From Sideroxydans lithotrophicus (GTDB lineage: Bacteria > Pseudomonadota > Gammaproteobacteria > Burkholderiales > Gallionellaceae): a stretch of 64,000 nucleotides of DNA. Location: assembly GCA_020723185.1 (NCBI GenBank), contig DYJI01000001.1:478456-542455 (forward strand), given 5' to 3'. Shown here in pieces: positions 53,001 through 60,170 of this stretch (its first letter is position 1; each line of letters starts with the position of its first letter). The translations under genes were made by a program, and so were the position numbers. The notes beneath the pieces were generated by a model. It made no database searches. It was given only the letters and a program-made list of their open reading frames with translations, and was not told where the DNA came from.

Positions 53001-54665
53001 AAGACCAATACCTCGACGCGTGCCTGCGAGACCATCCTCAATGGTGCGAGTGTCGCAGTAGGGATAGGCTATGCCTGTACCGACCCGACGACGTGCGCGG
53101 CATCGAATCTGCTCAGCGTGAACGGTACGCTGGTGAGTAGGGATGATACGGTCGGCACGACGTCGGTGAATTTGAATTTCTCCGGCACCAACAATGCCGC
53201 CCCCATCACGTTGAATTACGGCGATGTAGGCAACATCCAGCTGCACTTCAAGAAGGCCAGTGTGGGAGGTGCGACTTTGTTGGGTAGCAGCAACGTGTTC
53301 CGTACCGACCCCTATGCTTTCAGCGTCAACGCATGTACCACGCTGACCGGCGGTAAATGCACGACAGCCAACACCTCGCCGGTGGATGGCAGCGGCGCGA
53401 AGTTCATTGAAGCGGGTATGCCATTCAACGCCACCATCAGCGCCCTCCGTTGCGCGCAACAAGTGGATCTGAGCTGTCTGCCCGGGGCGGTGGCACCCAG
53501 CTATGGCAAGGCGAATGCCACACAAGCAGCGCTCGAAAAGGTCGTGCTGTCGCGGGCACTGGTTGCGCCAGCTTCCGGTTCCAGTGGTACCTTGAAGGGA
53601 ACAGGGGTGACCACGAATCTGTTCCGTAGCGCTTTCACTGACGGCACGGCAACTGTCACTGATCTGACGTGGGATGAGGTCGGCGTAATCACCTTGACCG
53701 CGAGCGCCACGGGCTTCATGGGAGCGACGCTCACCACGACCGGCACCAGCGGCAATGTCGGGCGCTTCGTGCCGCATCACTTCGATACCGTTGTGGAGGG
53801 CACGATGCCCTGCGCGACCGGGCAGGTATGTCCGGCAAGCGTGAACCCCATGGTGTATTCCGGACAGACGCTCGCCAAGACCACGGTGACTGCCAAGAAC
53901 GCCATAGCCACCGTCGTGTCGGGTCTGACGACCTATGGGACGACGAGCAACTACAAATACGTGAGCCCGACCGTCAGCTTTGCAAAAGGCATCACCTTGA
54001 GCGCTGTGGATGCCAGCACGGGCAATACGGCAGTCGGCGGCGGCACATTGGGCGGCACGCTGACACTGCCTGCCACATCCTTCACGGGCACGGGTTCCGG
54101 GGTATTGACCGCTGCTGCGGATAACACCGGTACGCCGAAATTCACCCTGACGGCAAGTGCAACCCCTGCCCCGGTGAATTTCTACCTGCACGCGGTGGAG
54201 AGCAGCGGTACCGATCTGGTCAAATCCGAGGGGACGGGGGCGACACAAGGCGGAGCGAGATCCGTTGCCGGCCGTTTCAAGATCAGCAATGCCTATGGCT
54301 CGGGTCTGCTGCCTTTGCCTATCACCGCCGATGTGCAGTTCTATGATGGGACGGCGTGGCAGAGGAGCACGATGGACAGCATCACGAAGATCGATCCGCG
54401 TGTGGATCCGAACGGGAATTTCAAGCCGACGGGCATGGCGGTCACGGCAACCAGTACCGCTCAGCTATCGGTTTCCGGCGGAAAGTTGCAGGGATTCGAA
54501 TTGAACGCACCGGGCGCATCAGGAACTGCGACACTCAGCTTCACCAGCCCAAGCGGGGCACCTGACATCAGCTATCTGCTGACGAACACGCTCGTGACAG
54601 GTGAGGCGATATTCGGTACCTATACGGGCAAGAGGCCTTACATCTATCAGCGAGAATCTTACTGA
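47088..54665 (+). CDS. mshQ: Giant MshQ-like secreted protein with DUF11/Cys-module repeats
   Basis: The protein of about 2525 residues is far longer than usual MshQ. It has a signal peptide (MKKTIRDLLCALSLLSLLPL, then HAYA), a unique N-terminal part to about 330, and three tandem units of about 315 residues to about 1275. Each unit pairs a Cys-containing module (starting near 337, 656, 954; CVYSGAICAPYSGG and similar) with a DUF11-like Ig module (TSTPTLGIGGVATYRVTVKN and similar, near 484, 798, 1112). Two further DUF11-like domains follow (near 1279 and 1410). The last 700 residues, from HYEIQVANSSITCMPTTVTV, resemble the MshQ/DUF6701 C-terminus. The ATG at 47088 follows GGAGGG. It is probably an exported or pilus-associated adhesin. 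The repeats suggest growth by domain duplication. Confidence 0.88.
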   Translation: MKKTIRDLLCALSLLSLLPLHAYADYVGEVQTTKYLDPVTTAKISQRLQSGQTGIQVGDEISYYIHFTPVDGGGIVGAGGYVTDYIPSGTQVVGAQFVQIHANGGYSQVAPPPPPPVLSGLVPVYSETGIFYSTDSRTSKYTNDGSPAITQANGYLAGVDKFTGQTTTHNFWDWKMYNTYAATARTTATACTVANWVATLGASPVAGTDAVLKNDYAGVGPWKRISYPGSYFGTMTGVLDAASGGCVGGVPTSAGWNLSSTNPLPANTTAVRFVGGRVTVGQLFAVRITLKVTQPIPASGLTNATEVFGGDAAIKAGGAVVGKDNPWKYHFPSVANSDSSLTVVKRVVGMCVGVGCIPQTFSGGAVPAAANLKLRYEITYMNTSGTIQTGVQLSDLLPTGAVLVAGSELVKSGANILPTTPIVGGFNFQPLTVLGSGGGGVVQFDVNFAAAPPTTSPLMNKAKLSSTALPGGVESVATVTPTTSANLNPQVTTSTPTVAPGGTASYTISIPNLGLAAASAISVINTLPATGGTTVAERFTFQSPAAGSVCGAVVLAANQVCGSLVNGAIVTPTVLTVTTAIPAIGPYAGSNREQVTFSPPVGFTIPSGARLDIPFNATVGANVPASTTSYTDDVRVNYTGGPVPSAEVAGTAPVTVETPLQVVVAIDCVYSGAICAPYSGGFVPSNSKLRYRLDYVNKGSTTQSNVSLKNTLPTGVALVAGSDTYTGANLGPVTAVGQSMTFATLPSLAAGASGKAFFDVQLGATNTSGTYITDTANISSAVYPGGSSSSLTTSVLDSANLTVSKTTSTPTLGIGGVATYRVTVKNIGNTAASSIIVYDELPFIGTVANPLARFNYTGTATVTGMAVAPVITPVAPPTLPGYTAQTNRQEVKFDFGAQTLAPGASFTIDYTATAGNAIPAGSTVHYSDAIAQYASGLSTGLNGSHLNAAPITIPSGLKVATTIDCVYSGATCVPYTGSGIVPVNAKVRYKTVYENTGTTALTNVYLCNQVSSTQATPAFTATLTQPGGDVPAIGAPAAIAVGSPAATACGYVAGATNIFAYPPIASLAAGASGTTYYDATTNAAANATLTNAGTIGVAAGREKSSVAAYVSNVPQLTITKSVSPAAVHAGQNTTYTLKLRNTGSTATSSLLVYDFLPFDGSTADAAKRFAWVSNGAVSCVPATGCPATLPVATVLNPPALSPYSTNPNQQQVLWDFGALTLQPGQEITFSFTASTGANMSAGNYGNGVRAAFTSAVGAGSADALPSDTSDSVTVADFFADIVLTKTNGVTTLAAGSTTTYTITVKNNGPDTASGIKIKDAVATGLNKTSVSCSSPGFSCPIVPSLADLEGSGLTLTPFAAGATATITVKADVTATGSTVSNVVSAVLPPNTGDPDTTTPLTATDTDSVVTSNLSTSTKTWVDNNGGSHDVGDVITYKITLKETSGVAASSVSVTDTISANYDTLTIVSMPSGATNHSTATMVDIRNISVPANGSAVIEFSVKIKAGTPTGTAIPNTANVSAASGATASPAADQVIVGTPLASGMKQLYLAGVAAPYTLSRNVTATTGATFATINGNNAFLTWTLTPVLQAAMTIDPAVSATIPVQLYLATNSARNYRPRLDLLCGATVVSTLTLPNTALTATEQLVTANLPLAAATACPAGSTWALKVTNTQTKSNRRIYVYPAPAAGVSQISLPSATVINVDSLTAYDAAYPATTTRATPYPAGTVVYLRAVVSDPFGSFDINAANITITDSKGTVKQAATAMTMVADSNVPPPVAPNYASTKTFEYQYTIPTGGAGGQWTASVNAKEGTENTVSHTRLGGFSVAPPIDHYEIQVANSSITCMPTTVTVRACQNATNPCDTVASTINSNVTLSSTASSTLSPTTVTLASGVGTSSLSYPLAADGTDVTVSISSVTDAATNATQCAGGAGGCTTTFSSAGFILSATTNGASVTIPTQVAGKNSAQYYLRAVKTNTSTRACETILNGASVAVGIGYACTDPTTCAASNLLSVNGTLVSRDDTVGTTSVNLNFSGTNNAAPITLNYGDVGNIQLHFKKASVGGATLLGSSNVFRTDPYAFSVNACTTLTGGKCTTANTSPVDGSGAKFIEAGMPFNATISALRCAQQVDLSCLPGAVAPSYGKANATQAALEKVVLSRALVAPASGSSGTLKGTGVTTNLFRSAFTDGTATVTDLTWDEVGVITLTASATGFMGATLTTTGTSGNVGRFVPHHFDTVVEGTMPCATGQVCPASVNPMVYSGQTLAKTTVTAKNAIATVVSGLTTYGTTSNYKYVSPTVSFAKGITLSAVDASTGNTAVGGGTLGGTLTLPATSFTGTGSGVLTAAADNTGTPKFTLTASATPAPVNFYLHAVESSGTDLVKSEGTGATQGGARSVAGRFKISNAYGSGLLPLPITADVQFYDGTAWQRSTMDSITKIDPRVDPNGNFKPTGMAVTATSTAQLSVSGGKLQGFELNAPGASGTATLSFTSPSGAPDISYLLTNTLVTGEAIFGTYTGKRPYIYQRESY
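48099..50925 (+). repeat. Three tandem ~945-bp coding units inside mshQ
   Basis: Cys-type modules begin near 48099, 49057 and 49951 and DUF11-type modules near 48540, 49483 and 50425, giving spacings of 894-958 bases. Protein landmarks recur in order: C-x4/6-C with PY/F-SGG, LRY..xYxNxG, LPTG or CNQV, then TxTPTxxxGGxxxYxxxxxNxG and LPF. DNA identity is low, so the duplications are old. Confidence 0.75.
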
Positions 54666-54828
54666 TAGGCGTCGGTAAGCTGTCAGGCCGCCGTGCTTGC
54701 GCGTGGCTGCTTGGCAGCGGAACGTCGGAAAATCGACGAAAAGGGCAGATAAAATGCCGGAAGCTGGACGCCGAAGGGGAAATTTATCCTTGACGGCAAT
54801 AGGTTAGTAGATTAAGTTCGCCCAAATT

Positions 54829-55785
54829 ATGGAATTTTCCCGATTATTCTCGTTGTTCCAGCGCGGTAGCCGTGAGGCCGGCTGGACAGCTGTCACCCTT
54901 GGAAGCAAGGGGGTCTATGTCGCGCAGGCGAAGTATGTCGGGGCGCGTCCGCAGGTCACGCGCTGCACATTCCTTGCCGCGACCGAGGTGAATTCGGCTA
55001 CGCTGGACAGAGTGCGCAAAGAACTGCAACTCGATAATGCGCGCGTCACGACGTTGCTGGCTCCCAACGAGTATCAGATGCTGATGGTCGAGGCACCGAA
55101 TGTGCCGGTGGATGAATTGAAAACAGCCATCCGCTGGAAGATCAAGGACTCGCTCAACTACCATGTGGATGATGCGACCATCGATGTATTGCAGATCCCC
55201 ATCGGAAAGTATGGCAGTGAGCGTCCGCAATCGTTGTATGCCGTAGCGGCCTCGAACGAGACGATACGCAAGCGCATCAGCATGTTCGACAAGGCAAAGA
55301 TAGACCTGTCCGTGATCGACATCCCCGAAACGGCGCAACGCAACATTGCTGCACTGTTCGAGACCGAGGGCAGGGGCTTGGCGATGCTGTCTTTCGATGA
55401 TGAGGGGGGGCTGCTCACGATCACCAGCGACGGCGAGTTGTTCCTGGCCCGTCGCATCGAGATCACCGTCGGGCAGTTGTCCGATGCGGACGAGACGCTG
55501 CGTCAGCAGTACCGTGATCGCGTCGAACTGGAAGTGCAGCGTTCGCTTGATTATTTCGACCGTCAATTCCATCACCTGTCGATCAATCGGATGCTGGTAT
55601 CCGCTCCGGAAGAACTGGGCATGGTCGCCGTGTTGGGCGGCAGCTTGGGCATGCCGGTCGAAACGCTCGATCTGGCGCAAGGGATGGATATCGTCGGGGT
55701 GCCGGAATTGGCCGATAGCGAGTATGCGAGTTACGCGCTGTACGCGTTGGGTGCCGCGCTGCGCTTGGAGAAGAAAGCGCTATGA
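54829..55785 (+). CDS. mshI: MSHA biogenesis protein MshI (PilM-like)
   Basis: The 318-residue protein has an actin-like fold similar to PilM: WTAVTLGSKGVYVAQAKYVG at the N-terminus, APNVPVDELKTAIRWKIKDSL, and LSVIDIPETAQRNIAALFET. It is expected at the cytoplasmic face, binding the next gene product, a PilN-like protein. It starts 163 bases after mshQ, a gap that may hold a promoter (TTGACG at 54793), and overlaps the next gene by 4 bases. This begins the assembly half of the locus. Confidence 0.88.
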   Translation: MEFSRLFSLFQRGSREAGWTAVTLGSKGVYVAQAKYVGARPQVTRCTFLAATEVNSATLDRVRKELQLDNARVTTLLAPNEYQMLMVEAPNVPVDELKTAIRWKIKDSLNYHVDDATIDVLQIPIGKYGSERPQSLYAVAASNETIRKRISMFDKAKIDLSVIDIPETAQRNIAALFETEGRGLAMLSFDDEGGLLTITSDGELFLARRIEITVGQLSDADETLRQQYRDRVELEVQRSLDYFDRQFHHLSINRMLVSAPEELGMVAVLGGSLGMPVETLDLAQGMDIVGVPELADSEYASYALYALGAALRLEKKAL

Positions 55786-56411
55786 GTCAGCAGATCAACC
55801 TGTTCAACCCGGTCTTTCTCAAACAGAGGAAGCATTTCTCGGCGCTGACCATGCTGCAGGCTTTGCTGCTCATCGTGCTGGGATCGATGCTGTTCTACGG
55901 TTATGCCATGTACCAGGTGAAACTGCTGGCGAAACAGACGGCCGAGATGAATGTGCGCTACGAGGCGGAGCAGAGGCGTCTGGTCAACTACATCAACGAG
56001 TTCTCCCCGGAGCGCGCGCAGAAGCAGCTGAACGATGAGTTGCAGATGGTTGAAGCGCAGGCCAGCCAGCAGGAAACCCTGCTTGCGACGCTCAAGAGCG
56101 GTGCGTTCGGCAATACACAGGGTTATTCGGAATATCTGCGCGCATTCGCGCGCCAGACGGTCAAGGGCTTGTGGCTGACCGGTTTCGACATCAATGGCGA
56201 TGGTGCGCAGATGAGTCTGCAAGGGGCCGTCGTCAATCCACGGCTCCTTCCGGAATATATCCAGCGCATGAATCGTGAGCCGGTGATGCGGGGCAAATCG
56301 TTCGCTGCCTTGCAAATGAAGCAGCCGGAAGCTGCAAATAATCAGTCGGCGACGGGGTATGTTGAATTCAACCTGAGATCGGTGGTCGCCGGGGAGGTTG
56401 GGAAAAAATGA
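55782..56411 (+). CDS. PilN-like inner-membrane pilus assembly protein
   Basis: The 209-residue protein begins MSQQINLFNPVFLKQRKHFS; the QINLFNP motif is the PilN peptide that binds PilM/MshI. One membrane helix follows (ALTMLQALLLIVLGSMLFYGYAM has the core), then a coiled-coil (QTAEMNVRYEAEQRRLVN) and a periplasmic ferredoxin-like domain (GLWLTGFDINGDGAQMSL). In some MSHA loci this is annotated mshI2. It overlaps mshI and mshJ by 4 bases each (ATGA). Confidence 0.88.
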   Translation: MSQQINLFNPVFLKQRKHFSALTMLQALLLIVLGSMLFYGYAMYQVKLLAKQTAEMNVRYEAEQRRLVNYINEFSPERAQKQLNDELQMVEAQASQQETLLATLKSGAFGNTQGYSEYLRAFARQTVKGLWLTGFDINGDGAQMSLQGAVVNPRLLPEYIQRMNREPVMRGKSFAALQMKQPEAANNQSATGYVEFNLRSVVAGEVGKK

Positions 56412-57076
56412 AAGAGCGTTGGGATCAGCTTGTTTCAAAGATCGACGCGATGTCGCTGCGCGAGCGCGCCTTGGTTTTCGCAGCGGTTGCGTTCGCGCTG
56501 GTGGCTTTGATCGACTCGTTCTTCCTCAATCCCCTGCTGCAACAGCAGAAACGGCTTTCCTCGCAGGTGGTGCAGCAGCAGGAGAAAATGAAGGAGATAC
56601 AGGGGCAGTTGGCGGCGCTGTTGCAGGCTAAGGAAGCCGACAAGGACGCGCCACAGCGCGAGCGTATCCGTCAGCTGCGCGAGCAGATTGCGCAGGGCGA
56701 GATGTTCCTGAAGGAAACTCAGGACAAGCTCGTGGCTCCCGAGCGTATGGCACATCTGCTGGAACAGGTGCTGGTAAAGAACGGCCGCCTGCAATTGGTC
56801 TCGCTGGAGACGATGCAGGTGGCGAACTTCATTGAGCCGTCGGACAAGGATCCCCAGCCCGCCACGGCAACGGGCAAGCAGATCTACAAGCACGGCGTCA
56901 AGATCACAGTGCGCGGCAGTTATGCCGATTTGACGCAATATCTCCAGATGCTGGAAGAGTTGCCTACCCAGATGTTCTGGGGGATGGCGAGCCTGAATGT
57001 GGTGAAATACCCCCAAGCGGAATTGACACTGACACTGTATACACTCAGTTTGGACAAGACATGGCTACAGGTATGA
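56408..57076 (+). CDS. mshJ: MSHA biogenesis protein MshJ (PilO-like)
   Basis: The 222-residue protein has one membrane helix (ALVFAAVAFALVALIDSFFL), a coiled-coil rich in Gln and Lys (QQQEKMKEIQGQLAALLQAK), and a C-terminal PilO-like domain (VKITVRGSYADLTQYLQMLE). PilO-type proteins pair with PilN in the periplasmic alignment complex. It overlaps its neighbours by 4 bases each. Confidence 0.9.
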   Translation: MKERWDQLVSKIDAMSLRERALVFAAVAFALVALIDSFFLNPLLQQQKRLSSQVVQQQEKMKEIQGQLAALLQAKEADKDAPQRERIRQLREQIAQGEMFLKETQDKLVAPERMAHLLEQVLVKNGRLQLVSLETMQVANFIEPSDKDPQPATATGKQIYKHGVKITVRGSYADLTQYLQMLEELPTQMFWGMASLNVVKYPQAELTLTLYTLSLDKTWLQV

Positions 57077-57561
57077 AGCGACTCGCCACAGCTTTGCTGT
57101 TATGCATGATGCCGGGCATGGGTGCATGGGCGGCTGCCGATTTGGACGATCCAACGCGCCCCGCGTTCGATCTGGTACCCGGGCTGGACGGACAGATCGT
57201 GGATACCGCGTCTACAAAGATTGCCCCCACCGGTTTGCAATCCGTGATCCTTTCCGGGAAGCGTGAGGCAGCCATCATCAATGGCACGGAAGTGGAAGTC
57301 GGCAAGAAGTATGGCAACGCGACGCTTACGGTCGTGAACGAGACCTGCGTGGTACTGATGGGGCCGGAAGGGCGCCAGGTGATGCACATGTATCCGACGG
57401 TCAATCTGTCCAAGAACGAGCTGGCCTGCGCTGGGCGTAGCGGTCTGCAGACCATACGCAAAGTGGCCGTAAAGAAGAAACCAAGGAAAAAAACCGCGCC
57501 GGCAAAGAAGAAGGTCGTGACCTGCGTGGATGAAGACACCAAGGATGGGAGTGGAAAATGA
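57073..57561 (+). CDS. mshK: MSHA biogenesis protein MshK
   Basis: The exported protein of about 162 residues has a signal peptide (MKRLATALLLCMMPGMGAWA), then DLDDPTRPAFDLVPG, a PilP/GspC-like DPTRP motif, and a small beta domain (LQSVILSGKREAAIINGTEV). An unusual Lys-rich tail (AVKKKPRKKTAPAKKKVV) ends the protein. ATG at 57073 overlaps the mshJ stop as ATGA; a second ATG at 57061 is possible. MshK likely links the inner-membrane complex to the secretin MshL, which follows with a 4-base overlap. Confidence 0.85.
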   Translation: MKRLATALLLCMMPGMGAWAAADLDDPTRPAFDLVPGLDGQIVDTASTKIAPTGLQSVILSGKREAAIINGTEVEVGKKYGNATLTVVNETCVVLMGPEGRQVMHMYPTVNLSKNELACAGRSGLQTIRKVAVKKKPRKKTAPAKKKVVTCVDEDTKDGSGK

Positions 57562-59216
57562 GGCAATTATTCATCGTGCTGAGTCTGTTTGCATTCGCCG
57601 GTTGCGCGACGAACGGTGCCAGCCAGAACGCCAAGGGCCAGATCGACACAGAACTGGATGCGGCAGTAAAGGCCAGCACGCAGACAGAGGTCTATGACGC
57701 GCTGCTGCCGCCATTGCCGGGGCAGACTGCCCCAGCCGATTCCGCCGCCTCTGAAGCGAAGTTCGACCTTGCCGTGAACAACACGCCGGCCCAGCAGGTG
57801 TTCATGGCCATCGTGTCCGGCACGCGCTACAGCATGCTGCTGCATCCGGATATCGAAGGGAGCATCTCGCTCAACCTGAAAGACGTGACCGTGTTCGACG
57901 CTCTGGAAGCCATCCGCGAGATGTACGGTTACGAATACAAGATCGACGGCACGCGCATCTACATACAGCCACTGGGTCTGCAGACGCGCATCTTCCATGT
58001 GAACTATCTGACCGGCCAGCGCGAGGGTAAATCCAGTCTGCGTGTGACATCTGGCTCCGTGTCGGACGCGCCGACCTCTTCCACCGGCGCGACCGGTGTG
58101 GCCACCAATTCGACCGGCGGGCAGTCTGCGCTGGACAGCAGCAAGGTTAGCATGACCAGCAGTGCCGATTTCTGGGATGAGCTGAGCAAATCGCTGGCTG
58201 CCATCGTCGGCAACGAGAAAGGCCGTAGCGTGGTGATCAGCCCGATGTCGGGTGTGATCGTGGTGCGCGCGATGGCGGAAGAGATGAAGAATGTAGCCGC
58301 CTACCTCAAGGCTTCACAGATCTCCATCGAACGTCAGGTGATCCTGGAGGCGAAGATCGTGGAAGTACAGTTGAACGAATCCTTCCAGTCCGGCGTCAAT
58401 TGGGGTGCGATCAAGAATACGGCCAACAGCGGACTCAGCGTCGGCCAGCTTGCCAACGGCACAAGCTTGCCGAATGCGGGGGGCTCGATCACCAACGGGA
58501 TCGTGACATCGACGCCGGGAACGAATATCGCGCTGGCCGCTGCCGGATCGCTACCGGCGGGCGCCATCGCGGGCAGCATATTCGGCCTCGCCTTCCAGAC
58601 CAGCAACTTCGCGGCGCTGCTGAACTTCCTCGAATCGCAGGGTGATGTGCATGTACTGTCCAGCCCGCGCATCGCAACGTTGAACAACCAGAAGGCTGTG
58701 CTGAAAGTGGGTACGGACGAGTTCTTTGTGACCAATGTGACGAACACCACGACCACCGGCACGGCCACCACCAGCACGCCCAGCGTGACCTTGCAGCCGT
58801 TCTTCTCCGGTATCGCGCTGGATGTGACGCCGCGCATCGACCAGAACGACGAGATCATCCTGCATGTCCATCCGTCGGTCAGCCTGGTCAGCACGGTCAA
58901 CAAGACCATCAATGTGGGCGGCGTGGGCGGCACACTGAACCTGCCACTGGCCTCCAGTTCGATATCCGAGACAGACAGCATCGTGCGCGCGAAGGATGGA
59001 CAGATCGTGGCGATCGGCGGTCTGATGCGCCAAGCCACCTATGAAGACCAGTCAGGCCTGCCGGGATTGCCAAAATCGCTATTCGGGCAGACCAGCCAGA
59101 CATCGCAGAAACGCGAACTGGTGATCCTGATCAAGCCGACGGTGGTGAACAGCGAGAAAGACTGGTCCGACGACATCACGCGCAGCCGTGACCGCATCAA
59201 GGGCATGACCCGTTAA
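57558..59216 (+). CDS. mshL: MSHA outer-membrane secretin MshL
   Basis: The 552-residue lipoprotein-like secretin forms the outer-membrane pore. It has a signal with lipobox LFAFAGCATNG, periplasmic N-domains (SISLNLKDVTVFDALEAIRE), a Ser/Thr/Gly-rich linker (DAPTSSTGATGVATNSTGGQ), and the secretin domain with VILEAKIVEVQLNESFQSGV, HVLSSPRIATLNNQKAVLKV and the C-terminal GLPGLPKSLFGQTSQTSQKR ... ELVILIKPTVV signature. Length fits MshL. Confidence 0.94.
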   Translation: MRQLFIVLSLFAFAGCATNGASQNAKGQIDTELDAAVKASTQTEVYDALLPPLPGQTAPADSAASEAKFDLAVNNTPAQQVFMAIVSGTRYSMLLHPDIEGSISLNLKDVTVFDALEAIREMYGYEYKIDGTRIYIQPLGLQTRIFHVNYLTGQREGKSSLRVTSGSVSDAPTSSTGATGVATNSTGGQSALDSSKVSMTSSADFWDELSKSLAAIVGNEKGRSVVISPMSGVIVVRAMAEEMKNVAAYLKASQISIERQVILEAKIVEVQLNESFQSGVNWGAIKNTANSGLSVGQLANGTSLPNAGGSITNGIVTSTPGTNIALAAAGSLPAGAIAGSIFGLAFQTSNFAALLNFLESQGDVHVLSSPRIATLNNQKAVLKVGTDEFFVTNVTNTTTTGTATTSTPSVTLQPFFSGIALDVTPRIDQNDEIILHVHPSVSLVSTVNKTINVGGVGGTLNLPLASSSISETDSIVRAKDGQIVAIGGLMRQATYEDQSGLPGLPKSLFGQTSQTSQKRELVILIKPTVVNSEKDWSDDITRSRDRIKGMTR

Positions 59217-59219
59217 GCG

Positions 59220-60170
59220 ATGTACCTGCAGCATTTCGGACTGCGCGAACCACCCTTTTCGCTGACACCGGATACCAGCTTCTTTTTCGCCTGCACGAAT
59301 TATCAGGAGGGGCTGAACACCCTGCTGGTCGCGGCTCGCAACGGTGAAGGATTCATCAAGATCACCGGCGAAGTGGGCAACGGCAAGACCTTGCTGTGCC
59401 GCAAGTTCCTCTCCTCCCTGAGTCAGGGCCGACAGACCACCACGCTGATCGGTACCCAGGATGCCGGCAGCCAATCGGCGGGCACCCAATTCGTCACCGC
59501 CTACCTGCCCAATCCTTATCTGGAGCCGCGCAGCCTGCTACTGGCGCTGGCGGATGAGTTCCGTATCGAGCTGGATCCCAACGTCGACCAGCACATGCTG
59601 CTGAAAGAACTGACGCGCGCCTTGCTCCACTTCGCACGCGAAGGCAAACGCGTGTTGGTCTGTCTGGACGAGGCGCAAGCGATGCCGCTGGAGAGCCTGG
59701 AAGTGCTGCGCCTGCTGACCAATCTGGAGACGGAGAAGCGCAAGTTGCTGCAGGTGGTGCTGTTCGGGCAGCCGGAGCTGAATGACCGTCTGCGCCACAA
59801 TTCCATCCGCCAATTGCGCCAGCGCATCAGTTTCCAGTACGAGCTGAAAGGCCTGCGCCGCGACGAACTGGAGCGTTATCTGCGCCATCGAGTCGCAGTC
59901 GCTGGATACGCCGGCGAGACGCTGTTCGCCCGCAGCGCGGTAGGCAAGATGCATCGTGTGACGGGCGGTACACCGAGGCTGGTGAACATCCTCGCGCACA
60001 AGGCCTTGATGCTGGCGTTCGCCGAGGGACGGCAGCAGGTTGGCAGCAAGCATGTCGCCAGTGCGGCAGCAGATACACCCGAAGTGAAACGGGACTGGCT
60101 GCCATGGGCACTGTCGGGTCTGGTCATCGCCGTGGCGCTGAGCGTCATCGCGCTGGTGTTGTCACTATGA
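59220..60170 (+). CDS. mshM: MSHA biogenesis ATPase MshM (ExeA-like)
   Basis: The 316-residue AAA+ protein begins MYLQHFGLREPPFSLTPDTS, the ExeA/MshM signature, and has Walker A GEVGNGKTLLC near residue 47, Walker B VLVCLDEAQAMP, and sensor region VVLFGQPELNDRL. A C-terminal membrane helix (LPWALSGLVIAVALSVIALV) is present. It probably helps secretin assembly with MshN. mshN overlaps by 4 bases. Confidence 0.93.
   Translation: MYLQHFGLREPPFSLTPDTSFFFACTNYQEGLNTLLVAARNGEGFIKITGEVGNGKTLLCRKFLSSLSQGRQTTTLIGTQDAGSQSAGTQFVTAYLPNPYLEPRSLLLALADEFRIELDPNVDQHMLLKELTRALLHFAREGKRVLVCLDEAQAMPLESLEVLRLLTNLETEKRKLLQVVLFGQPELNDRLRHNSIRQLRQRISFQYELKGLRRDELERYLRHRVAVAGYAGETLFARSAVGKMHRVTGGTPRLVNILAHKALMLAFAEGRQQVGSKHVASAAADTPEVKRDWLPWALSGLVIAVALSVIALVLSL

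Noticed and set aside
52344..54248. 634-codon minus-strand ORF antisense to mshQ
   Set aside because: Its Arg/Gly/His-rich low-information sequence is what a Thr/Ala/Ser-rich gene gives on the opposite strand; no start signal or domain is visible.
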